This document shows positions 43,527-50,009 of a stretch of 50,009 nucleotides of DNA, in pieces. The notes beneath the pieces were generated by a model. The model had not been told where the DNA came from and ran no database searches. It saw only the letters and a program-made list of their open reading frames with translations. Every line of letters begins with the position of its first letter. Positions within the stretch are counted from its first letter, which is position 1. Made by a program: the position numbers and the translations under genes. The stretch comes from Myxococcales bacterium (lineage in GTDB: Bacteria > Myxococcota_A > Polyangia > Haliangiales > Haliangiaceae), in assembly GCA_024222395.1 (NCBI GenBank), contig JAAEPE010000146.1, positions 1 through 50,009 on the forward strand, in the 5' to 3' direction.

Positions 43527-46424
43527 TTATGCTGTGATGCTTGCCTCTCCCCCTGCCTCGCCGTCAACGGACAGCCCTGAATATGCGACCATTCCGGTTG
43601 CAGACTCGTTGAGCTCTCCCACGTCGAACCGGTGAAGTAGGCCGCGAACAACGAAGTTAGGATTGCTTGGAGCTTGGACCCCTCCGTATTCTTGGCCGTA
43701 TTCTACAGAGCTGCAGGTGATCTCGTTGTCGGAGGACCGGTATACCCTGAGGCCGAAGTTGTGAGTTGCCACCACGTCGGTTAGGTGAACCACTTGGTCA
43801 AGGCTTGGCCTGTTCCAGCGGATTCCCGCAATCTCTCTGCCTTCTCCGTTGTTCCCTGAGTCGAGGAGGTCGGTGATGATCTCTCCGGTCTGGACAACCA
43901 CGCCCCACTGGACGTCTGTGTCGGCGAGTAGAGCGGCCATCTCGAGCGAGAAGTCGAGCTCCAACTTGGACTTCAGCCTGAGCTGCTTGTCGTTCACATG
44001 AACCTTGAAGAGCTCCCGCTTGAAGTCGACCGGATAGAATCTGTTGACCTCTCCGCTGTCGACGTCCTCGAAAGTCTGTAGGGTTTTGGGGTAGGTGACG
44101 TCTAGGTCACAAGCAAGTGTTCCGTCGTTCAGTCCGCTGGTTACTGCGGCCCATGAGTCAGAGTCGTTCCCTAGGTTGTAGAACTTGTGGATCCCTGTCG
44201 TCAGGCCGGTCGTCCCTGCGTCGTTCACTTCAACGTGCATGAACAGGAACCTTGCCCCTGCGTCTGAGTGGACGCTTGAACCGGGGATCTCGAGAGTCAT
44301 AGCCGTGCCGCCCGTCTCGATCAGGGCCTCTGTCACGTTCACAACTTCGTTGCTGCTCGTGAAGGCTGCGGTCTCGTAGGTGTTGAGGGTTCCAGAGTCG
44401 GCGCCCATCGTGGTCCCGATAACGGTCATTGTGTCGCCGTCGTCGTCTGACTTGTAGGGATACCATCCGTCGACAAGCTGCGGGATCTCGAGGCCTACTC
44501 CGCGAAGCTTGACCAGTCCGACCTTGTTCTCTCCAAGTTGGGGCTTCTCGTCCGCAAAGGAGAACACGGCGTCATCCGTTCCGTCCGTTAGCCAATCTGC
44601 GAGGGCCACTTCGTGGAGATCGGCACTGAAGACATTCTCCACCTGATAGAACCCAAGTCCGTCCCAAGCGAAGTAATCAAAAGCACCGATCTCCCTAGAG
44701 CGGATTCCCCTGTAGCCGGGGAGAGTGAGGTTGCCGGTGGCGAGTCTGTAAGCTTTGTTGAGGGCCGGGCTTCCGGGAAGGTCGGTCACTACGGTCGGCG
44801 CTGCGTCGAAAACGGCGGGGAGGAGTCGTCCTCCTGCACGGGGAAGCGTGGACTGATCGATATCGGAAACCTTTGTTCCGGTGATCTCGCCGCGCTTGGG
44901 GTAAACTTCGAACGCTTCCGGGAGCTTCCACTTCGCCACTTCTGAGGTAGCGGTAGAGATGCTGCTGGAAATGGCGCCGGTAGGAACGAGGCTCTCGACT
45001 ACCTGAAGCCTGAGGCCAAGGTCATCAAGGACGCCCTGAAGAAGATCAACTTCCGCAATGGCGTGACTGTGAGCTTGGAACGCGGAGGCCGGTCCTGCTG
45101 AGGTGATAACGATAGCGCAGCCGTTGCTGGCCGGGGTGAAGATAGTGCTCACATCGAGGGAATTCACTCCCGTGATGTTGCTGTCGAACGCGGCTCCCTC
45201 GAGGATATCCCCGGTGGAGTTGTCGCGAACGGTCACGTGCACGTCCTGCGTGTTAAGGTTGTGATTGAAAGTGAAGGAGGTGTTGGATGCGTCTCCGAAT
45301 GTCGCCACGTAGTGCTGAGAGCCGGTGATGATCTGACCTGCGCCGTAGGGCTTGTAGGTCGTGCCATCCGGGGCCCGGAGCCAATCGACGTTCTGGGCTG
45401 TGGTGTTGCTCTCCTTGTTGATCTCGTCGATCACCTTGACCTCCTGACGGCAGACCGTCACGGTGAAGTCTTCAGCGCCACCATTCTCATCTTCGAGAAC
45501 GAGCTCGATCTCGAGCTGAGGCTTGATCTCGTTGGCTCCCCGCAAGGCAGCAAACAGATCATGGGTGTTGAGGTCGAGGACGAAGGTAGGGTCTCCGGTC
45601 GGGGCGGAGAATACCTCTACGGTCAAAAGGTCTTGGGCCACGCCACCGGCGTCGCCTGCAAATTCGATATGGGCCAGATTGTTGGACGGGTTAGTGACAA
45701 CAAAAGTCTCGTCGTCGTCGTCCTTCAGGCTTGCGTTGATTGCGTCGCTGATCTCGTCGATGCCGTCCTCGATGCTGAGGAGAGAGGTCTTGCGGTATCC
45801 CCGGCGGAGCTGGTAGGTGCCCCGGAACGTGGGGTCGAGGCTGAGGGCCTGAATCTCGTTCCATGCTGCGCCAGACGAGGAATCCGTTCCACCCACCTGA
45901 ATTGAGGTGATGGCCGGGGCCGGGGGAACAAGCTCGAGAAAGGAGCTGGTCGAGGCTATGGGCGCCTGCACCAGACGGATCTCGTATTTGTAGGCGCTGT
46001 TCTGTTGGAATTCGCGGATCTCAACGAAGGAGATCGGGTCGAGGTCGACATTCTCAGCTGCAACCACGAGCTGAGAGCCGTCATCCTTGCTCAGGATCAA
46101 GCCTCCGTCGACGTCTTCAAAAGTGTGTCCTGCAAGTGTGAGGTCTCCCGCCACTGCACCAAAGGGAATCGCTGCCACGGGTGATCCGTCAACGTCTAGT
46201 CCCCACGTGCCAGCAGTAGGCCTCTGGTCAACAAAGCCCAGAGAGGCCTTCAATCCGACCACGGAACGGTCCACTTCGACGGCGGAACCGTCAACGGACT
46301 CAGTCATCCGGAGGCCAAGCCTAAGCTCGTCCCCGGCCACGAGGTCTGGAAATTGGAAGGTGGATCCACCAGCGGTCTTCGTGAGACGATGGCGCGTGAG
46401 GTCGGCGTAGACAAGTCCTTGCAT
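43527..46424 (-). CDS. Large tail/adhesin protein (965 aa)
   Basis: A long beta-rich structural protein. Segments include QFPDLVAGDELRLGLRMTES near the start, SQHYVATFGDASNTSFTFNHNLNTQDVHVTVRDNSTG near 380-420 (a domain frequent in phage tail fibres), and an AHSHAIAEVDLLQG linker followed by a region with LRLQVVESL. The C-terminus is again beta-rich and contains FNLGLRVYRSSD-like sequence. No enzyme motif. It comes after the tail genes and behind a terminator, with TTGACA 16 nt before the ATG and AGAGG between. A central tail-tip or fibre role is likely. Confidence 0.72.
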   Translation of the reverse strand: MQGLVYADLTRHRLTKTAGGSTFQFPDLVAGDELRLGLRMTESVDGSAVEVDRSVVGLKASLGFVDQRPTAGTWGLDVDGSPVAAIPFGAVAGDLTLAGHTFEDVDGGLILSKDDGSQLVVAAENVDLDPISFVEIREFQQNSAYKYEIRLVQAPIASTSSFLELVPPAPAITSIQVGGTDSSSGAAWNEIQALSLDPTFRGTYQLRRGYRKTSLLSIEDGIDEISDAINASLKDDDDETFVVTNPSNNLAHIEFAGDAGGVAQDLLTVEVFSAPTGDPTFVLDLNTHDLFAALRGANEIKPQLEIELVLEDENGGAEDFTVTVCRQEVKVIDEINKESNTTAQNVDWLRAPDGTTYKPYGAGQIITGSQHYVATFGDASNTSFTFNHNLNTQDVHVTVRDNSTGDILEGAAFDSNITGVNSLDVSTIFTPASNGCAIVITSAGPASAFQAHSHAIAEVDLLQGVLDDLGLRLQVVESLVPTGAISSSISTATSEVAKWKLPEAFEVYPKRGEITGTKVSDIDQSTLPRAGGRLLPAVFDAAPTVVTDLPGSPALNKAYRLATGNLTLPGYRGIRSREIGAFDYFAWDGLGFYQVENVFSADLHEVALADWLTDGTDDAVFSFADEKPQLGENKVGLVKLRGVGLEIPQLVDGWYPYKSDDDGDTMTVIGTTMGADSGTLNTYETAAFTSSNEVVNVTEALIETGGTAMTLEIPGSSVHSDAGARFLFMHVEVNDAGTTGLTTGIHKFYNLGNDSDSWAAVTSGLNDGTLACDLDVTYPKTLQTFEDVDSGEVNRFYPVDFKRELFKVHVNDKQLRLKSKLELDFSLEMAALLADTDVQWGVVVQTGEIITDLLDSGNNGEGREIAGIRWNRPSLDQVVHLTDVVATHNFGLRVYRSSDNEITCSSVEYGQEYGGVQAPSNPNFVVRGLLHRFDVGELNESATGMVAYSGLSVDGEAGGEASITA

Positions 46425-46449
46425 CTTACCTCTGGTGCCCTGTCAACGG

Positions 46450-46482
46450 TAAAACGAAAGGCCCGGGAACCACCCCGGGCCT
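46450..46482 (-). terminator. Intrinsic terminator after the pyrophosphatase gene
   Basis: AGGCCCGGG/CCCGGGCCT (46459-46467 with 46474-46482), 6-nt loop, followed on the minus strand by TTCGTTTT. It insulates the pyrophosphatase from the tail-adhesin transcript. Confidence 0.88.
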
Positions 46483-46510
46483 CTCTTAACCAATCCATTA
46501 CCATTAAATT

Positions 46511-47056
46511 TTAGTCGAAGTCGGCTCTGTATCTTAACCGGCTTTCCTCGATAGCCCTGAGGCCGTCCTTGGCGCTACGGAACCCGTCCACCTTGGTCAC
46601 GGGGACCTCTGAGCCGGTCAGGGACTTCCGCTTGTAGATCTCAAAGAATTCGACGAGGCACCGGATCCGCTCCGGGCTCAGGTCCAAAAACGATTCGCTG
46701 TCAGAGTCGCAATGAGGAACCGCTATCACCTTGTCGTCGGTCTCTCCGTCATCAGTCATCCGCAGGATTCCAGTGACTCTCACGGAGACCACGGTCCCCC
46801 TCTCGATGGGCTGCGAGCTATGGACGAGGATATCCACTGCGTCGCCGTCCGGGGCGAGGGTCTCAGGGACAAACCCGTAGTTGATGGGGAACCTGAGGCC
46901 GTTGGGGAGGAACCGGTCGAGCCGGAATACTTCGCCCACTTCGTCATACTCATACTTTGCGGAGGCTCCCTCCTGTATTTCGATTACGGCGTTGACCTTG
47001 TCCTCTCCGCTTTCGAACCTATCATGGTAGGCGGGGAGGTGATGGAGTAAGTTCAT
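46511..47056 (-). CDS. Inorganic pyrophosphatase (family I)
   Basis: A 181-residue soluble pyrophosphatase that hydrolyses PPi to two phosphates, pulling DNA and RNA synthesis forward. INYGFVPETLAPDGDAVDIL contains the metal ligands D70, D72 and D75 (the E. coli D65/D67/D70 pattern), GILRMTDDGETDDKVIAVP the second acidic cluster and lysine, and FFEIYKRKS the terminal Y-K pair; E26 and E36 lie upstream in EIQEGASAKYEYDE. Length equals bacterial family I enzymes. The ATG at 47056 is chosen because the upstream ATG (47068) falls inside the -10 box. It is a one-gene unit with its own promoter and terminator inside the tail module. Confidence 0.92.
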   Translation of the reverse strand: MNLLHHLPAYHDRFESGEDKVNAVIEIQEGASAKYEYDEVGEVFRLDRFLPNGLRFPINYGFVPETLAPDGDAVDILVHSSQPIERGTVVSVRVTGILRMTDDGETDDKVIAVPHCDSDSESFLDLSPERIRCLVEFFEIYKRKSLTGSEVPVTKVDGFRSAKDGLRAIEESRLRYRADFD

Positions 47057-47063
47057 GAGAAGG

Positions 47064-47091
47064 ATCATACCCGAATCTGATCCATTAGCAA
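47064..47091 (-). promoter_or_regulatory. Leaderless promoter of the pyrophosphatase gene
   Basis: TTGCTA (47091-47086), 16 bp, TATGAT (47069-47064), 7 nt, ATG at 47056. The best -10 box of the leaderless set. Confidence 0.72.
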
Positions 47092-47094
47092 GAA

Positions 47095-47253
47095 CTAATC
47101 GCCTTTTACTTCGACTCTCTCCAAATTATCGAAGAATCCCGGGTCAAATGCCCTGATGGTATACGGGAAAGGGGGCTGAAGTCTCACTTCTTCCTCCTCC
47201 TTCACCTTCCCCTCTCGCTCTTTTTGGAGTCTCTCTGCTTTGTTTAGGCTCAT
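47095..47253 (-). CDS. Small tail-module protein
   Basis: ATG at 47253 overlaps the upstream stop by ATGA; 52 codons to TAG at 47095-47097. The first half is a charged helix (NKAERLQKEREGKVKEEEEV), the second FPYTIRAFDPGFFDNLERVE. Coupled to the 339-residue tail protein, it ends just as the pyrophosphatase promoter begins. No family recognised. Confidence 0.62.
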   Translation of the reverse strand: MSLNKAERLQKEREGKVKEEEEVRLQPPFPYTIRAFDPGFFDNLERVEVKGD

Positions 47254-48269
47254 ACGCTCCAAAAGGCTCCCCCGGTTGATCTCAGTCTGTAGATTTGCGC
47301 TGCATTGCTGAGTAGATCGTTGTTCTGCGCCAGCAGTCCGCCGATAATCGGGTCCGCAATACCTCCTGCAAGCCCGGTGACGAGAGTGTTTGGCTCAGTG
47401 TCCGTCGGCTGAGGAACATTCTTCAGACGGTGAGACAGGTTAAAAAAGATATCGTGAGCCAAGTAGGGTTGCCAAGTCTCATCCAGTTCGTCCTTGGGGT
47501 CCGCGTCAGGAGGGCTGACGAAATACACGGTTGCGAGCTTGGTCTCATCGTGCTGCTTGTCCTCGACGAGGCCTGATAAGAGGTCGATCTCAGAAGGCAC
47601 GGCCACCTGCACGAACTCCGGCCCGTCCATCAGTAAGGATTGGGTCTCCGTGGGGATCTTGTAGTTGATGGTAAAGGTGGCTAGGGTCGCCTCCAAAACG
47701 GTTCCAAACTGCCAGTCAACGGAGGTCTGCAGCCTTGGCGTCCTGATCCAAGTATCGAATGCCCGAAGGATCCTAGTCCCGGCCTCCTGCTCGTTCACCA
47801 GCTCCACAAATCCAAACTGAAGGCTAGATTCAAGGGAGGCCTTGGAGTCTCTGACTCCCAGATTCTTGAAGAACTCCGGGACCGGCTCGAAGGATTGTGT
47901 GATCTCCCCCGCAGGTGATACTGACGATGCGGCTGGAAGGGCCCCACTTCCGATTATCCTCGTCTCCGGGATCCTCATCTCAGGCCTGTCGATCAGGGGG
48001 AGACTGACGGGGTCCTCTAGGCTCTGGACTGAGTGCTTCATGATGGCCTTGGGGCTGATGTATTTCCCGAAGGTCGAGGCCGTCAGGGAATCCTCATTCA
48101 CAAAACCCGGCTTGACCTGATATAGCCAGTTCTCTCCGTCGTGTCGCAGAGTGTGGTAAAAGGGGTGCCTCCAATTCCTGCCGCCGATCTCCTTCACCCG
48201 GAAAGGAATCCTCTTACGTAGAGCACCGACCACTTCGCGGTTCCACGTCTCTGCGAGAATCTGGAACAT
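47250..48269 (-). CDS. Tail protein, unknown
   Basis: A 339-residue protein in the run of genes after the tape measure. Contains IPFRVKEIGGRNWRHPFYHTLRHDG, DWQFGTVLEATLATFTINYKIPT and a Gly-rich hydrophobic segment GLAGGIADPIIGGLLAQNN near the end. Position after the tape measure suggests a distal-tail, tail-tip or baseplate-hub type protein, but no motif identifies it. Its stop overlaps the next ATG. Its start overlaps the previous stop (48269). Confidence 0.65.
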   Translation of the reverse strand: MFQILAETWNREVVGALRKRIPFRVKEIGGRNWRHPFYHTLRHDGENWLYQVKPGFVNEDSLTASTFGKYISPKAIMKHSVQSLEDPVSLPLIDRPEMRIPETRIIGSGALPAASSVSPAGEITQSFEPVPEFFKNLGVRDSKASLESSLQFGFVELVNEQEAGTRILRAFDTWIRTPRLQTSVDWQFGTVLEATLATFTINYKIPTETQSLLMDGPEFVQVAVPSEIDLLSGLVEDKQHDETKLATVYFVSPPDADPKDELDETWQPYLAHDIFFNLSHRLKNVPQPTDTEPNTLVTGLAGGIADPIIGGLLAQNNDLLSNAAQIYRLRSTGGAFWSV

Positions 48270-48883
48270 TACTCAGGGAGGAAAAGCTGTCGGTTTATCC
48301 CTGCCGTGTCCGTGGTCTGCAGCTGGACCTTGTAGTTGTGGTGGGCTATTTGGAAGGTCTCGACGACGGAAGTCCTCGACTCGTCCAGATACACCACTGC
48401 GAGGGGCTGGCCCTTCTTGCGCTTGATCCTCTCCTGCGTCACGGTCACGGCGCCTTCTACGGTGTTGTCCAGTGTCCCGCTGTCGCTGATCTCTGCGTTC
48501 AGCCATATGTAGAACTTGCCCTCGTCGTCGTGCTTCTTGAAATTGATCTTCAGGCGGGGTGGGCCGTCGTCCGTCTTGTTCCCGTCCTTGTCCCGCTCAT
48601 CCAGTCTCCGCAGAGTCTTGGTGTTGTCGTCCATCATTGAGGCCACAACGCCTTCTACGGTGCCCGGGCGAACATAGGCTGTATCACCCACGGAGCACTT
48701 CCACGGGTGCTTCCAAGGCGACTCCTCGCGATTAACGACCGCAACCACTCCTTGAGGTGTGAAGCTCAGGCGGATTCCGGGGCCGGTGATGACCTTGGAC
48801 CTCCTGATCCAAGAGACCAGCTTCTTCCATGCCGGGAGAACCTTGTCCCCCTTCTTCACTTCTAGCTCGTTAACATTGAGCAT
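48269..48883 (-). CDS. Tail protein, unknown
   Basis: A 204-residue protein with a lysine-rich start (ELEVKKGDKVLPAWKKLVSWI) and beta-rich body (PPRLKINFKKHDDEGKFYIWLNAEI; VEGAVTVTQERIKRKKGQPLAVVYL). The leader ends GATAGACCGATG, the SD-less context used widely here. Between two other tail genes; no family recognised. Confidence 0.65.
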   Translation of the reverse strand: MLNVNELEVKKGDKVLPAWKKLVSWIRRSKVITGPGIRLSFTPQGVVAVVNREESPWKHPWKCSVGDTAYVRPGTVEGVVASMMDDNTKTLRRLDERDKDGNKTDDGPPRLKINFKKHDDEGKFYIWLNAEISDSGTLDNTVEGAVTVTQERIKRKKGQPLAVVYLDESRTSVVETFQIAHHNYKVQLQTTDTAGINRQLFLPE

Positions 48884-48887
48884 CGGT

Positions 48888-49613
48888 CTATCTTTCTATG
48901 AATTCGTGCACGCCTTCCGGCCAGCCTCCGGGAGGGGAGAGAAGGTATTCCTGAGTGATAACCCTGACCTCGCCCTTGAACTCGACCTTTGGCGGCTGGA
49001 TCATCCAGTCCCTGTCGCCCCAATCCATAGACGCCAGATCTTCCGGCGCGTTAGGGATCGTTCTAATGATGCGTCCCATGGTCCGGGAAACATCAGCCGG
49101 GATCTCCTCAGTCGTGTATCGCTTGCTGATGCGTGCCTTCAGGAGAATATAGGTCTCGACTCCGAAGAGGGGGTTCTTGTCGTTGCTACCGTTGCTCGAG
49201 GTCCGGAGGCCAGAACGAGATCTCGAGTTCGTGGGGAGCTTCTCCGGAAACTCGACCTTTCCCTCTACTACGGTCCCGCCGTATCTCTTCTTGATCTCTT
49301 CTAGGTTGTGGTGGGCCTCGATGGGCTCCTCTGAAAAATCAAAATCCACGTTCCATGTCGTGGTGGCTTCCTCTCCCGTGTTTCCCTCTTCCTTGTCGTC
49401 ATCGCTGTATCCCTCGTGGGTGACGTTCACCTTGAAGTGCCCGTTCCCAAGCTGAGTAAAGGTCCTGCTCATTGCAGGAAGGCCCTCGACGGCATCCCGG
49501 CCCACTGACCAGACTTGGTCAATAGAGTCGACATACCAAGGGACGGTAATTCGGGACAAGCCATTCTCGTCGGTTCCCCCGGATTTCCCGATTGTTTTAA
49601 AGGAGTCTGCCAT
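48888..49613 (-). CDS. Tail protein, unknown
   Basis: A 241-residue protein. YSDDDKEEGNTGEEATTTWNVDFDFSEEPIEAH is a long acidic stretch; EVRVITQEYLLSPPGGWPEGVHEFIER ends the protein. Mostly beta by appearance, as expected for a distal-tail component directly after the tape measure. TTGACA stands 16 nt before the ATG. No family recognised. Confidence 0.65.
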   Translation of the reverse strand: MADSFKTIGKSGGTDENGLSRITVPWYVDSIDQVWSVGRDAVEGLPAMSRTFTQLGNGHFKVNVTHEGYSDDDKEEGNTGEEATTTWNVDFDFSEEPIEAHHNLEEIKKRYGGTVVEGKVEFPEKLPTNSRSRSGLRTSSNGSNDKNPLFGVETYILLKARISKRYTTEEIPADVSRTMGRIIRTIPNAPEDLASMDWGDRDWMIQPPKVEFKGEVRVITQEYLLSPPGGWPEGVHEFIER

Positions 49614-49635
49614 CTTACAAGTGGCGACGTGTCAA

Positions 49636-50009
49636 TTAGGCGAACTCAGCGCCACCAAGTCCCGCAGCTTCAATCCTCTCGAGGGTAGCGTTCGTGGTAT
49701 TCTGCGAGTCGACCAGCTTTTTCTGAGTGTCCAGCTGCTGCTTGTTCACGGTCAGGATGTTCGCGTTAACGGAGCGCCCGAATATGGTATTGATTGCTCC
49801 TGCGATAGCTCCGACCGGTGAGGGGCTCTTCTCGACGGCCACTGCCGCTGCTTTAGCTGCCTCTCTGGCGCCCGGGCCCACTCCGTCTTCCCTTCCGGGA
49901 ACTTCTGCGAGCGACTTGTTCACCTCTTCCTGAGCTTTCCCAAGGATCTCTGCGAGGGCTTCCTTCTCCTTCGAGGAGTCGAGGAAGTCCCTAGCGTTCT
50001 TGAAGTTCG
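49636..50009 (-). CDS. C-terminal part of probable tail tape-measure protein
   Basis: The frame is open to the right edge, with 124 residues visible before the stop: FKNARDFLDSSKEKEALAEI, AAKAAAVAVEKSPSPVGAIAG, then NKQQLDTQKKLVDSQNTTNA and LERIEAAGLGG. Helical, Ala/Lys/Glu-rich sequence with an internal hydrophobic segment (GAIAGAINTIFG) fits the end of a tape-measure protein. The GTG at 49923 is internal, not a start. Its stop lies 22 bp before the next gene's ATG. Most of the protein is outside the window. Confidence 0.65.
   Translation of the reverse strand, partial: NFKNARDFLDSSKEKEALAEILGKAQEEVNKSLAEVPGREDGVGPGAREAAKAAAVAVEKSPSPVGAIAGAINTIFGRSVNANILTVNKQQLDTQKKLVDSQNTTNATLERIEAAGLGGAEFA

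Noticed and set aside
49636..49923. A 95-codon independent gene starting with GTG at 49923
   Set aside because: The same frame continues without a stop to the window edge with similar helical sequence, so it is the end of a longer gene.

Overview
The window is most of a tailed double-stranded DNA phage genome, probably of siphovirus type with a lambda-like head module. Virion structure and packaging, lysis, replication/recombination and a large accessory region are all visible. Nearly every gene reads on the minus strand; only two small genes at 13.9-14.6 kb read on the plus strand. Both window edges cut an open gene: a collagen-like fibre on the left and the end of a probable tape-measure protein on the right. 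The order would close up if the genome is circular or circularly permuted. I see no integrase, recognisable repressor, DNA polymerase, tRNA or CRISPR array. The host cannot be named. Many genes lack a Shine-Dalgarno site and have C/A-rich leaders, which suggests a host that initiates translation poorly from SD sites (for example some Verrucomicrobia- or Bacteroidetes-like groups); this is inference.

Layout in the direction of transcription (right to left): 50.0-47.1 kb tail genes; 47.1-46.5 kb an inorganic pyrophosphatase with its own promoter and terminator; 46.4-41.7 kb tail/adhesin proteins, one starting with a DUF2829/Tad2-like domain; 41.7-40.4 kb lysis genes (membrane protein, holin-like protein, muramidase); 40.4-37.0 kb a metallophosphoesterase followed by an amidoligase and two gamma-glutamylcyclotransferase-fold proteins; 37.0-30.7 kb replication/recombination (Sak4-like ATPase, Cas4/RecB-like nuclease, SSB-like protein, SF2 helicase, primase-helicase); 30.7-26.3 kb small regulators, a ParB protein and a ParB-methyltransferase fusion; 26.2-15.1 kb an accessory region with a large tail fibre, a beta-helix protein, three secreted proteins and many small unknowns.

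At 15.1-14.6 kb there is a roughly 530-bp gene-poor stretch, then the two plus-strand genes (HExxH metallopeptidase and PD-(D/E)XK nuclease), which diverge from terS. Next, on the minus strand, come terS, terL, a group of small genes, a gpW-like connector, portal, dNMP kinase, a lipoprotein, S49 head protease, scaffold, major capsid, head-completion genes and the collagen-like fibre. The order A-W-B-C-scaffold-E matches lambda.

The regulatory signals are unusually readable. At least seven minus-strand genes carry a TTGnnn-16/17-TAnnnT promoter whose -10 box lies only 6-9 nt before the start codon, so their transcripts should be leaderless. Three promoters share a longer upstream box. In the structural half, TTGAC(A/G) recurs 13-16 nt before seven start codons. 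The most interesting gene set is the amidoligase plus AIG2/GGCT cluster at 37.0-39.0 kb, predicted to make or remove amide/gamma-glutamyl linkages on an unknown target.
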